Source: Azotimanducus sp965220185
Lineage (GTDB): Bacteria > Pseudomonadota > Gammaproteobacteria > Pseudomonadales > Azotimanducaceae
DNA length: 64,000 bases
Direction of reading: 5' to 3'
Assembly: GCA_965220185.1 (NCBI GenBank)
Contig: OZ244807.1
Coordinates: 744,001 to 808,000, forward strand
The notes beneath the pieces are model-generated. The model saw only the letters and a program-made list of their open reading frames with translations. It had not been told where the DNA came from and made no database searches. How positions within the stretch are numbered: position 1 is the stretch's first letter; the number at the start of each line of letters is the position of its first letter. Positions 44,563 to 53,112 of this stretch are shown here, one piece after another. Position numbers and translations under genes: made by a program.

Positions 44563-45312
44563 CTAGGCCGCCATGGGAAAGCGCGTGCCGCCTATGGTGC
44601 TCGCGAACGGCCAGAAGCCTGCGCCGTCGAGTTCGCCAGCCATGGTGATCTCGCGTTCGAGATGCTCAGGCGTCCACAGATAGGCTTCGACCTGTTCGCG
44701 CATCGGCAGGCGCTCTGCGAGCGGGTCGGTGGCTGAATCGCGCAGCACGAGGCTGCCAGTGAGGTCTTGACGATAGGCGGTGCGGTACTTGGCGCGCACA
44801 CGCACCACATGCGGCGGGAAGTCGTAGCTGTTCGGCATCATGGTCACGCTGCGCACGACTTTGATCCACCACTCGTTGACCTCAAAGGTCTCGCCCGACG
44901 GCCCTTCGCCACTGACATCGCCGCTGAACTCGGCAAAGGTGTGACCGGCGTGGCGCACGCTCGCTTCGACATGATTCATCATGCGGAAGTAGCGGATATC
45001 CGCGAGATACTTAGGCTGCCCCCAATGCTCGCGGCTGACATAGACGGCCGACTCCTGATCGATGGCGTAGCCGAGCGCGTATTCGCCCGCCATGCCTTCA
45101 TAGTCGGCGGCGACGGTCATCACAAGCCCGAACTCGGGCTCGTTCATCACTGGAAAGGAGTAGAAGGTGAGAAAAACCTTGGGGTCCGCACCCGGCGTCA
45201 AGCCCGGCGGAAGAAGCTTCGCGATCGCGTCGTGATCAGTTCGGTAGGCAATCTTAAGCATCGGAACGTTTACAATATCACCCGGATTGCCCTGCGGCGG
45301 AGTTGCAGACAT
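44563..45312 (-). CDS. Acetoacetate decarboxylase family protein
   Basis: 249 aa from the ATG at 45312, or 255 if the upstream ATG at 45330 is used. The Schiff-base lysine lies in SREHWGQPKYLADI, the E-x(4)-K arrangement of the family, with the KIAYRTDHDAIAKLLPPGL start typical of ADC-like proteins. Members decarboxylate or hydrate beta-keto acids. As the first gene of the catabolic operon it faces the TetR gene across about 95 bp. Confidence 0.88.
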   Translation of the reverse strand: MSATPPQGNPGDIVNVPMLKIAYRTDHDAIAKLLPPGLTPGADPKVFLTFYSFPVMNEPEFGLVMTVAADYEGMAGEYALGYAIDQESAVYVSREHWGQPKYLADIRYFRMMNHVEASVRHAGHTFAEFSGDVSGEGPSGETFEVNEWWIKVVRSVTMMPNSYDFPPHVVRVRAKYRTAYRQDLTGSLVLRDSATDPLAERLPMREQVEAYLWTPEHLEREITMAGELDGAGFWPFASTIGGTRFPMAA

Positions 45313-45406
45313 GGAAGGCCTTCGAATCATACGTGGAGAGACATATTATTTGTGTTTGTTCCATATGTCAACGGTTTTGAAATAATTTTTTTCATATTGT
45401 TCCAAC
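45313..45406. promoter_or_regulatory. Divergent promoter/operator region of the catabolic operon and TetR gene
   Basis: 94 bp of AT-rich sequence between the divergent starts. The octamer TTGTTCCA occurs twice in direct orientation at 45356-45363 and 45397-45404, 41 bp apart (about four helical turns); the second overlaps the ribosome-binding area of the TetR gene, as for an autoregulated repressor. A partial palindrome surrounds the first copy (CCATATG). The octamer assignment is by eye. Confidence 0.4.
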
Positions 45407-46030
45407 ATGGCATTGTCGAACAACCTGGAAGCCCCGCAAAGGTCGGAGAACACCCGTCATGCCATACTCGATGCGGCGGTCAATCTCTATCATGCGCAAG
45501 GCGTGCCACAGACCACCGCAAGTGCGATCATTGCCGCATCAGGCGTTGGGCGCGCGACTTTCTATCGACATTTCGCCGACCAGGACGATGTGCTCAACCA
45601 AGCACTCAAGCGAGACTTCGAGTCAATGCTCGATGCCTATGAAGCGCAGCGTTTCGACCACAGAACACTGGAGACGCAGATTATTAACGACGTGGCTTGG
45701 TTTTTGCGCCAACTGCAAGCCCAGCCTGCGCTGTCACTGATTTTTGGACAGCAGCGCGATCAGTTCCTGCCGCGCATCAACGCCACGCTCAACGAGTTTC
45801 GCAAGGCCGCGCAGATCTGCGTCCTGCCAATTTTTGAACGCGCCAGAAAAGAAGGCCGCATTCGGGAGGGCGTGACCGTTGAGACCTATGTTGACTGGGT
45901 GGTGTTCGTGGCCACATCCCTGCAGTTGGTTGATGCGCCCTTCTCACAGGATGACTTCAAGCTGCGCGACGCCTTGCGGCATTTCTTGCTGCCGTCGCTC
46001 ATTCGCGATTCAGACGAGGTGGTTGATTAG
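45407..46030 (+). CDS. TetR/AcrR family transcriptional regulator
   Basis: 207 aa. N-terminal helix-turn-helix: NTRHAILDAAVNLYHAQGV, then TASAIIAASGVGRATFYRHFADQDDV, the classical TetR signature. The C-terminal half is a helical ligand-binding domain. Divergent from the eight-gene catabolic operon, so it most likely represses that operon until a pathway intermediate binds. Its end overlaps the oxidoreductase pseudogene by 4 bp. Confidence 0.93.
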   Translation: MALSNNLEAPQRSENTRHAILDAAVNLYHAQGVPQTTASAIIAASGVGRATFYRHFADQDDVLNQALKRDFESMLDAYEAQRFDHRTLETQIINDVAWFLRQLQAQPALSLIFGQQRDQFLPRINATLNEFRKAAQICVLPIFERARKEGRIREGVTVETYVDWVVFVATSLQLVDAPFSQDDFKLRDALRHFLLPSLIRDSDEVVD

Positions 46031-46440
46031 GGTCGTGACTCGTCGGTCGCGAGAAAGACGCGCTCGATGCGTTCGATCAAGAATTCGGCTGTTGGCAGCC
46101 GCACGTTTCTATCGTCAGCGGTTGTCAAGGCACATGCGAGGTCCTTCTTCGCCAATTGCCCCAAGGGGCCGAACAAGGCGCGCAGCTCGGCTTCGCTGGC
46201 CGTTTGCGCCATGGCGTTTCGCCCGGATGCGAACATGTGCATCTGCTCGTTGACCACGCCGTTAGAGAGGCCGACTTCGCGCAAGGTTTCCACGCTCAGT
46301 CCGCAGGCTTGAGCAAGTCGCGTCGCTTCCGCCATGAGCACAAAACTCGCCGTTCAGTGTGATCTCGGACGCACAAGCCGAAGCGCGCACGGCCTGCCGA
46401 TGTTCCCAAGGCCAATGTAGCCGACATGTTTGTTGCGCAT
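46027..46440 (-). pseudogene. Deleted copy of a 3-hydroxyisobutyrate dehydrogenase-type gene
   Basis: Read from 46440, the first ~22 codons (HVGYIGLGNIGRPCALRL) match the start of the intact gene at 23483-24358. The sequence then jumps over about 160 codons to a region matching its C-terminal third (VLMAEATRLAQACGLSVETL onward). A stop falls at the junction, and one extra T (GAGTTTTGTG against GAGCTTGTG) shifts the frame. The remaining C-terminal part is ~80% alike at protein level, so this is an old paralogue that lost its middle, not a fresh duplicate. Confidence 0.85.
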
Positions 46441-46442
46441 GT

Positions 46443-47450
46443 TCATTCTGTTCTCATGGTCTTGAGCCAGCGAACAGTATCCCGCAAAGTCTCCGAGCTA
46501 CTGCGAAACTTGAGCCCGGTTGTATTCAAGACGCGAGTTGACGACGCACGGTTCGCTTGTGTCGTAGCCGCCATGGACTCTGCCGATATCATCGTCTCAA
46601 AGGGATATACGCGCCTGCACAGGTCAAGGGTGTGGCCGATTACTCGCATGACCGGCCCCGGCAGCCTCGGATGCGCGATCTTGTGACCGCATACTGTTTG
46701 CAACAAGGCGTGCAGTTGACTCCATTCATGGTAGTGTCCGGCAACGATGTAGCGGGCATCTTCAGGGTTGCCCACGTGGGGATTCTCGAGCAGATGGCAA
46801 TGTATCAAGGCGAGGTCGCGAACATCGACCATTTGAATGCCCGAACTGGTTCGCGGCACTGACTTCACAAACCCTCTCAGTGCCCTGTTGCTCTCACTCA
46901 AGCCCGGATCGTCAGGGCCGACGACAGCGTCAGGATACGTGATTTGAATGGGTGCGCCTTGTGCCTGCAGGCGGCGCACCAGCAACTCGCCGTCGCGCTT
47001 CGAACGCACATAGGCGCTCGTCAAGGTGCCGAGCGGCGATGCTTCGTCGATCTTGTTTGACTCGGTGTTGAAAGAAAGGCTGTTGAAAAAGATGCTCGCG
47101 CTGGAAACCCAGAGGATATTGTTGATGCCAGCCTTGAGCGCGGTGCCAATGACCGCATCAATGCTTTGCATATTGTCGGCGTAGACTTGCTGAGCGCGAA
47201 GCGGAGCGAGTTCTAGGCGCGCTGCCGCGTGAACCAGCGCGTCGCAACCTTCAAGTCCCGATGCGACAGCATTGCTGTCGGTCATGTCAGCGACCACGCA
47301 GTCAAGCGATGCGAATCCTTGTGAATCGAAGTAGTGCCTTGCTTTGGCTTCGCTGCGTACCAACAGCCGAACCTCGTGTCCCGCGAAAAGCAGCGCGAGG
47401 GCGGTGTGCCCTCCCACCAGTCCTGTCGCGCCCGTCACGAGGACTCTCAT
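46443..47450 (-). CDS. NAD-dependent epimerase/dehydratase family protein
   Basis: 335 aa extended SDR. The cofactor motif VLVTGATGLVGGHTALAL starts the protein at 47450 (an in-frame upstream ATG at 47483 is less likely). The catalytic Tyr-x3-Lys is in SAYVRSKRDGE. It resembles the 3-beta-hydroxysteroid dehydrogenase/dihydroflavonol reductase group, consistent with a role near the sterol-like catabolic genes but not proven. Divergent from the fatty acid hydroxylase gene. Confidence 0.88.
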   Translation of the reverse strand: MRVLVTGATGLVGGHTALALLFAGHEVRLLVRSEAKARHYFDSQGFASLDCVVADMTDSNAVASGLEGCDALVHAAARLELAPLRAQQVYADNMQSIDAVIGTALKAGINNILWVSSASIFFNSLSFNTESNKIDEASPLGTLTSAYVRSKRDGELLVRRLQAQGAPIQITYPDAVVGPDDPGLSESNRALRGFVKSVPRTSSGIQMVDVRDLALIHCHLLENPHVGNPEDARYIVAGHYHEWSQLHALLQTVCGHKIAHPRLPGPVMRVIGHTLDLCRRVYPFETMISAESMAATTQANRASSTRVLNTTGLKFRSSSETLRDTVRWLKTMRTE

Positions 47451-47535
47451 CGATCCACCTCCGTCAATTGACGAAACAAGCATTAGCCCTTAGTTTATCG
47501 CTCTCGACAGGCACTCGATCTTTCACAAACCCACT

Positions 47536-48306
47536 ATGACCCAATGGATCGATCACTACGACTGGCTCGCCGCAGTGGCGACCGTGGCCGTCACCCTCGG
47601 CATCATTGGCATCGGCAGGGCGCTCTTCTTCCGAATTCCCGCCATCCGCGACGTCGTGCGAAAGGATGCCGACCGGAACCATGAAAAGCAAACCCGCAAG
47701 GACAAACTTTATCGTGGGCGCGTGCGAACAACCCGGAGTATGGGTATCTGGCTGAACCTTGCTTTCGCGGTACTGGTGCTGCCATTTATTGCGACGCTTG
47801 AGCCGCAGTCAATTGGCAAGGTCGTGCTCGACATGCTGCTCATTCTCTTGGTCTACGACCTGCTCTACTACCTGATGCACAGGTTTATCTTTCACGGGCT
47901 CAGTTTCTTTCGGAAAGTGCATGGCGTGCATCACATGGCGCGCAGCCGCATCAGTTCGGTGGACGCCTATCTTCTGCATCCCATAGAGATGCTCATGGGC
48001 CTCGCGCTCTACTACCTGGTGACGGCTGGATTGGTCCTCGCGGTTGGCGAGCGCCTGCAAGTGACGACGCTCGCACTTGGCTACGCGATCTACACCCAGC
48101 TCAACATCATCAACCACTGCCGCGTCGATCTTGATCGGTTTCCGTGGAGAACCGTCAACTGGATCGCCATGAAACACGATGCCCATCACCTGAGCATGAA
48201 CCACGGCAACTACGCCACGATCACGCTGCTGTTTGACTGGCTATTCGGAACGCTCGAAGTGCATCCGCGTGAAGGCCGGGAAGGTGCCGCGCCAGGCGGG
48301 CGCTGA
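47536..48306 (+). CDS. Sterol desaturase / fatty acid hydroxylase family membrane protein
   Basis: 256 aa integral membrane di-iron enzyme. The histidine boxes are HRFIFH, HGVHH and HDAHH (with an extra NHC near IINH), the arrangement of the family. About four membrane segments, the first two at residues 9-30 and 70-90. It introduces hydroxyl or double bonds in sterols or lipid chains. Its last 86 bp overlap the 3' end of the convergent AbiEi-like gene. Confidence 0.9.
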   Translation: MTQWIDHYDWLAAVATVAVTLGIIGIGRALFFRIPAIRDVVRKDADRNHEKQTRKDKLYRGRVRTTRSMGIWLNLAFAVLVLPFIATLEPQSIGKVVLDMLLILLVYDLLYYLMHRFIFHGLSFFRKVHGVHHMARSRISSVDAYLLHPIEMLMGLALYYLVTAGLVLAVGERLQVTTLALGYAIYTQLNIINHCRVDLDRFPWRTVNWIAMKHDAHHLSMNHGNYATITLLFDWLFGTLEVHPREGREGAAPGGR

Positions 48307-48877
48307 TGGCGCTTGCGATGGCATCTGAATAGCAAAGCGCATCGGCCAGACGCTTGAGCTTGGCCGGGCCAAACGCTGAACCATCGAGTTCCGGCAAGCT
48401 CGAATACCGCTTGCCTTTGCGCGTGCTGAGGTAGAGCGTATCGAGCAGGGCTTTTTCTGCCGATGCGCACAAGTAGGGCGGGTTGGTTTCGGACACCTCG
48501 ATACCGAAACGCATCATCTCGGGCTTGAGCTGATGGAACTCGTAGCGTCCGATTGGCGTTTCAATCATTCTCCCGTGCCCTGTGGTCGCGACCTGAATGG
48601 CCGCTGGGATCTGCGAGAGCGCGCCGTGCGTGTGCAAGGCAGACAAGAAGGAGACATACCCTCGCTCATTGCCGAGCAAAAGGCGCACCGCCTGATTGGG
48701 CGAGAACCGAGCGTGGAAAAGCTGACACCAGATGCCGCGAGTCACTTTGATGACTGCATCTTCCGCTTCGAGATGCGCAAGTTTTCGCGAGGCCGCACTT
48801 ATCGAGAGCCCACAGAGAAAGGCGAATTCCCGCGTTGAGAATGCGGGATGGTCTTGGAGGAATCGGATTTGGTTCAT
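48221..48877 (-). CDS. AbiEi-type antitoxin, transcriptional regulator
   Basis: 218 aa from the ATG at 48877. The N-terminus is a winged-helix DNA-binding domain (ISAASRKLAHLEAEDAVIKV); the remainder (SALHTHGALSQIPAAIQVATT, ETPIGRYEFHQLKPEM, ASAEKALLDTLYLSTR) matches AbiEi antitoxins of type IV systems, which repress their own promoter and counter the nucleotidyltransferase toxin. The start overlaps the toxin gene stop (ATGA). The antitoxin lies downstream of the toxin, the reverse of the usual order. Confidence 0.85.
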   Translation of the reverse strand: MNQIRFLQDHPAFSTREFAFLCGLSISAASRKLAHLEAEDAVIKVTRGIWCQLFHARFSPNQAVRLLLGNERGYVSFLSALHTHGALSQIPAAIQVATTGHGRMIETPIGRYEFHQLKPEMMRFGIEVSETNPPYLCASAEKALLDTLYLSTRKGKRYSSLPELDGSAFGPAKLKRLADALCYSDAIASAISARLARHLPGLHADALRAFRIASQTAA

Positions 48878-49638
48878 GCTGCGGTATCCAGCAGGCCGAG
48901 CGCGAACTCGCGCATCTGTCCCCAACTCTCGCGGCTATCGAATTGGTCTAGCGCATCGCGCTCAAGAAATGGCAGCACCTGACCGCGGTAGTCGTCAAAT
49001 TCGAGTGAGAAGAGTTGTTCGAGGGCCCGTTCCCTTACGTCAGACTCGATCTCGACAAAAGTGGACAGATCGTAACCACCTAAGTCAAGTATATATAGGT
49101 CGAATACATCCCTAGCTTGGGCATGATCTCGATAGGCAAGTGCTTCGAGCTTCTGCTTCGCCGCCGCTGCAGCCGAGTAATGCTGGCAAGAAAAAGTGAG
49201 CTGTCGATAGGGGAATACTATCGAGCGGTCAATGTTCTCATTTGTAAACTTGCCTTCGCCATGGTGTCGTGAAAATTCAACTTTCGTGGGAAGGCGCTCG
49301 TTGGACTCGGTGACAAGCTGCAACCGAAATCTCTGTGTGGTTGAAGTGTGCTTGGCTTTATCTCGATCACTTGGCAGTATGTCTGCGATTCCGAAGCCTC
49401 TTAAAGCACGGCGAAGAGGAACGCCATCGAGAATCTTGTAGCCATTCTTCTTCAAAGTGGACACCGAGCCGCCCAGTACATCAATGTCCATATCTTCAGA
49501 ATATCGTGGACTGCGATAAAAGAAGCGCAGGTTGATCCCGCCCTTCAGGACGTATAGGGAAGGATCGGAAGCCTTCAGAAGCTGCCCTAGAAAGATCAGA
49601 TGGAAGACTTCCCGTAGCTGTCGGTGTGAGTAGTTCAT
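48874..49638 (-). CDS. AbiEii-type nucleotidyltransferase toxin
   Basis: 254 aa. The nucleotidyltransferase signature is YVLKGGINLRFFYRSPRYSE followed by DMDIDVLG, a GG-x(n)-D-x-D motif of AbiEii/MenT-like enzymes (nucleotide transfer to tRNA or another target). A C-terminal helical region contains AAAAAKQKLEALAYRDHAQARD. First gene of the two-gene unit with AbiEi. The upstream 265 bp to 49904 hold no gene and probably both promoters. Confidence 0.87.
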   Translation of the reverse strand: MNYSHRQLREVFHLIFLGQLLKASDPSLYVLKGGINLRFFYRSPRYSEDMDIDVLGGSVSTLKKNGYKILDGVPLRRALRGFGIADILPSDRDKAKHTSTTQRFRLQLVTESNERLPTKVEFSRHHGEGKFTNENIDRSIVFPYRQLTFSCQHYSAAAAAKQKLEALAYRDHAQARDVFDLYILDLGGYDLSTFVEIESDVRERALEQLFSLEFDDYRGQVLPFLERDALDQFDSRESWGQMREFALGLLDTAA

Positions 49639-49903
49639 CTATTTATTATGAATTTCTATTGCCACTTTCGTCAATTCAAATACATTAATTTGGAAAACAC
49701 TGTGAATCGGCTATTAGCCGTCGGGCAACGAGAGGGGTTGCAACGAATCAGCAATTGCCGTTTTGTTGTGTGCGATAATTGAGCTTGATATAAGAATATC
49801 GAGACCTAGCCAAGCCTTGACGATGGTGGGCTATGCACCGCACCGACTACGACCAAGTGGGCGGTTAGACAAGAGCGCGTCAAGTTCACGCGAGGGAAAA
49901 GAA

Positions 49904-50108
49904 ATGCAGAAACCAATTGAAATCGACGGAAAGCGTTATGAAATCAGAGGTGGCTTGGTCAGAGGCCAGACGATTTACGACCTCGCTGGATGCACAGAAG
50001 CGCAACTTTTCGTCAACCGGTCTGACGATATTGACATACAGCTTGGCCGCGAGAATTTTATGATCATTCGGGGTGAGGAAATCTTCGTATCAGGTGAGAG
50101 TTCACTAG
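49904..50108 (+). pseudogene. Multi-ubiquitin-like protein gene, 5' part (IS-interrupted)
   Basis: Begins at the ATG at 49904 behind a good ribosome site (gaggga). The first domain (PIEIDGKRYEIRGG, GQTIYDLAGCTEAQLF, IDIQLGRENFMIIRGEEIF) has the beta-grasp, ubiquitin-like pattern of bacterial multiubiquitin proteins (PF14452-type). The reading frame is cut by the IS at a CTAG duplication. If the IS (50109-51414) and one CTAG are removed the frame continues into 51419 without a shift. Family assignment is from pattern memory and needs a profile search. Confidence 0.6.
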
Positions 50109-51414
50109 CAGCCTGTTGAAAAAGGGCGATTCTGGCGGAGTTCGGCGGCGTGTCCGAACAAATTGCGCCGCCTTTGGTGGTGAAGGACTCCGCCGGGCGT
50201 GCCCCCATCCATGCGATCCGGCTTCCGACTGTCCGTAGGAGGCCCGTTCCGCCCGTCCAAGACCCCGCCCGTGGCGTTTCCGGCGCCCGCCCCGTCATGC
50301 GCACGCCTCCAGCCGCCCCAGCCTCACGATGTTGTAGGCCGCGGCCGCCAGCCGGAACTGCCAGGCGGCGTTCGCCAGCCCCCGGTGGCGCAGCTTGCGC
50401 AGCAATCCATAGGTCTTCATCCATCCGAACGGCTCCTCCACCCGCTTGCGCTTCCGCTGGCTCACCGCGTACCCCGCATGGCGCGTGGTGCGCCCGTCCA
50501 CGCAGCCCCCGGAACGCTTCGCCGCCACATGCGGCGTCACCCTCATCTGCCGGCACGGCCCCACGAAGTCCGACACGTCGTACCCCTTGTCCGCCCCCAC
50601 CGTGCGCCTCCGCTTCCCGGGCCGCCGCGACAGCATCGCCAGCCCCGCCTTCCATTCCTCACGGCCTCCGGCCACCGTCACCTCCGTGTCCACGATCAGC
50701 CCGTTCCGGTTCTCCGTCAGCACGTGACCCATGTAGCTCAGCCTCGCCTCCTTGCCGGGCCCCTTCCGGTACAGCCTCGACTCCGGATCCGTCGCCGACG
50801 CGTGCGTCCCGTTGCGCCGCCTCTCCCCGTGGAAGTCGGCCCCGTCCCCGCCAGCCCCCGACCCGTCCTTCGGCCTGAACGACTTCAGCGACGCGCACGC
50901 CTCGATCAGCGTCCCGTCCACGCTGAAGTGGTCGCGCGACAGCAGCCGACGCCCTTCGCCGCGCTTCCTCACCGCCTCGAACAGCAGCCCGTCCAGCCCT
51001 TCCCCAAGCATCCGGTCGCGGTTCTTCGAGAACGTCGAGTGGTCCCACACCGGATCGTCCGCACCCAGCCCCACGAACCACCGGAACAGCAGGTCGTGGT
51101 CGAGCCGCTCCATCAGCAGCCGCTCCGAACGCACCGTGTACAGCACCTGCAGCAGCAGCGCCCGCAGCAGATGCTCCGGCGGTATCGACGGACGACCACG
51201 CTCCGCGTACATCCGCGACAGCGCCGGCTCCAGCTCCGCAAGCGCCGCGTCCACTATCCGACGCACCGCCCGTATCGGATGCGCCTCCCCTATCCTCGAC
51301 TCCATGTCCACATAGCTGAACATCGACACCTGCCCGTCCACTTCGCCACGCATCCTCTTGCCCTCTGCCGTCCGCCCCGCTATTATCCTTCAACAGGACT
51401 TTTTCAACAGGCTG
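50109..51414 (-). mobile_element. IS5-family insertion sequence, copy 2
   Basis: 1,306 bp with the same ends as copy 1 and CTAG on both sides (50105-50108 and 51415-51418). It is identical to copy 1 apart from one deleted C in the untranslated left part. It interrupts a multi-ubiquitin-like gene in frame, so the CTAG duplication can be verified by the restored reading frame. Confidence 0.95.
50295..51353 (-). CDS. IS5-family transposase (copy 2)
   Basis: 352 aa, identical in translation to the transposase at 12287-13345, with the same DUF772 and DDE domains and no disruption, so it should be active. The 100% identity between two copies 37 kb apart means that one arose recently, or that gene conversion keeps them alike. 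Confidence 0.95.
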   Translation of the reverse strand: MRGEVDGQVSMFSYVDMESRIGEAHPIRAVRRIVDAALAELEPALSRMYAERGRPSIPPEHLLRALLLQVLYTVRSERLLMERLDHDLLFRWFVGLGADDPVWDHSTFSKNRDRMLGEGLDGLLFEAVRKRGEGRRLLSRDHFSVDGTLIEACASLKSFRPKDGSGAGGDGADFHGERRRNGTHASATDPESRLYRKGPGKEARLSYMGHVLTENRNGLIVDTEVTVAGGREEWKAGLAMLSRRPGKRRRTVGADKGYDVSDFVGPCRQMRVTPHVAAKRSGGCVDGRTTRHAGYAVSQRKRKRVEEPFGWMKTYGLLRKLRHRGLANAAWQFRLAAAAYNIVRLGRLEACA

Positions 51415-51418
51415 CTAG

Positions 51419-51969
51419 AGAACAATCCGCCGCTGAGAAGGCCAGTTCATATCTGATTCAACGGAAAGGCTGGTCCCGCCCTACCGACAGCGAAGATGAC
51501 GGGATTCGATTTGAAACAGTTTGACGAGGAAATTCCACAAGGACGCTTGTTCGTAGATATTGGATTCGGACCTGATGCCGAGATTCCGGACGATATGACG
51601 CTGTTGGTTCAGGATGATAATGCCTTCTTTGTGATTCCTGCCCACGAAGATGCACAATCGGGCGATGCTGTCGATATTGAGGAATGCGGACGGCATGGTC
51701 GTCGCCCGCCCAAGGGACTCAAGTACAAAATTAAGATTGATAGGGAGAAATATGTTGTCGAAGGCGCACAGATAACGGGGGCGCAGATCATAGCCTTCTC
51801 GTGGATAGACATTCGCGAAGTTCGCGAATCCGATGCATCAGCATATGTCATGCTCAATGATTCCGAACAGTCCATTCCGGGAGGTGTGGTAGATACGATG
51901 CGTAGCTACGGATTGAACGCAGTTCCGTGGTCTCACCGCGACGAGGTACGAGAGCGTTTAGCCGCATGA
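51419..51969 (+). pseudogene. Multi-ubiquitin-like protein gene, 3' part with in-frame stop
   Basis: Continues the frame of 49904-50108 after the IS. Translation gives NNPPLRRPVHI, an in-frame TGA at 51454-51456, then FNGKAGPALPTAKMTGFDLK and an open frame to 51969 with an internal start at 51496. Two more ubiquitin-like domains follow: one ending DDMTLLVQDDNAFFVIP and one starting GLKYKIKIDREKYVVEGAQI. The C-terminal part of the third (residues after ITGAQII) diverges from the family. The TGA has no SECIS-like hairpin and sits where CGA (Arg) would fit. E1, E2 or JAB partner genes, usual in such operons, are not next to it. Confidence 0.55.
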
Positions 51970-52005
51970 TCAATTTGCGGCTGCCGAATAGGGTTTGAAG
52001 TTCCG

Positions 52006-53112
52006 ATGGCTCCAATAGATACAATCACCGTTCGAGGTTTCAAGTCCATTCGAGAGCTTCAGGATTTTGAAATCAGGCCGCTGAACATTCTCATCGGTCC
52101 TAACGGATCCGGGAAGAGTAATCTAATGTCCGTATTTCAGATGCTGCGGGCGATTGCCGAACGCCGTTTTCAGTTGTTCGTCAGTGAGGAAGACGGTGCG
52201 GATTCGCTGCTTCACGGGGGAAGAAAGCTCACCCACGAATTGCAGGTGACGGTCGCTTTCGACCTCAGCCGCTACCGATACAACGCTATCATCGTACCCG
52301 CTGGCGGCGCACTTGAATTTGCTCTACAAGCCTTCGCAGCGCCGACTCTTGATGGGCTGCCCTCATCCTACCCAAACCTATCGCAACAATCCAAAAGCGG
52401 GCTCGAATCAACACTGTCCGAGCTCAGCACGGTCGATTCCTCATCCTTCCCACACCAAGCAATGCTTGAATGGCAGATCTACCACTTCCAAGACACAAGC
52501 CGCGACTCACCGATAAGACATCCCGTACCCGTCCGCGATAATTTAGTTCTTCGCTCAAACGGCGGAAATATCGCGTCCTTTTTGCGCCATATCTGCGAAA
52601 GGTATCCTGACAACTATCGCCGTATCGTGGACGCGGTGCGCCTCGCAGCTCCTTTCTTTGGCGATTTCACTTATCGGGAGGAGGCTCGGGACAGCTTGGA
52701 ATTGGAGTGGTTCCACCGCTATAACGGAGATGAGACACCATTTGGTCCGCGCCAACTCTCAGACGGCATTCTTCGATTCATCTGCTTAGCAACGCTGCTC
52801 CATCAGCCGGAGCATCTCAAGCCAAACCCAATTTTCATTGACGAACCCGAACTTGGCCTGCATCCCTTCGCGCTTACACTGTTGGCCGAGATGCTCGAAA
52901 GCGCATCAGAATCGCGGCAAATTGTGGTGTCCACGCAGTCCGCAGATTTGGTGAGCGAATTTGCACCGGAGGATGTGGTGACGGTCAGCCGAAAAGGCGG
53001 AGAATCGCTATTTGAGAGACTTGAGGCAGACAACTTAAGAGAATGGCTGGAAGACTACAGCCTAGGTGATCTGTGGCGGGCGCATGTTGTTGGGTCAGGG
53101 CCGACACCGTGA
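52006..53112 (+). CDS. AAA family ATPase (AAA_21/RecF-like, RloA-type)
   Basis: 368 aa SMC/OLD-like ATPase: ITVRGFKSIRELQDFEIRPL, Walker A ILIGPNGSGKSNLM, ABC signature-like FGPRQLSDGILRFICLA, and Walker B FIDEPELGLHPFAL with IVVSTQSADLVSEF as the switch. Ends four bases into the start of the DUF4276 gene (GTGA). ATPase plus DUF4276/RloB-type proteins often accompany type I restriction loci (R-linked ORFs), as here. Intact. Confidence 0.9.
   Translation: MAPIDTITVRGFKSIRELQDFEIRPLNILIGPNGSGKSNLMSVFQMLRAIAERRFQLFVSEEDGADSLLHGGRKLTHELQVTVAFDLSRYRYNAIIVPAGGALEFALQAFAAPTLDGLPSSYPNLSQQSKSGLESTLSELSTVDSSSFPHQAMLEWQIYHFQDTSRDSPIRHPVPVRDNLVLRSNGGNIASFLRHICERYPDNYRRIVDAVRLAAPFFGDFTYREEARDSLELEWFHRYNGDETPFGPRQLSDGILRFICLATLLHQPEHLKPNPIFIDEPELGLHPFALTLLAEMLESASESRQIVVSTQSADLVSEFAPEDVVTVSRKGGESLFERLEADNLREWLEDYSLGDLWRAHVVGSGPTP

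Noticed and set aside
51454..51456. In-frame TGA of the multi-ubiquitin-like gene as a second selenocysteine codon
   Set aside because: No C-x-x-U or redox context, no hairpin after it, and Arg (CGA) fits the position; a nonsense mutation is the simpler reading.
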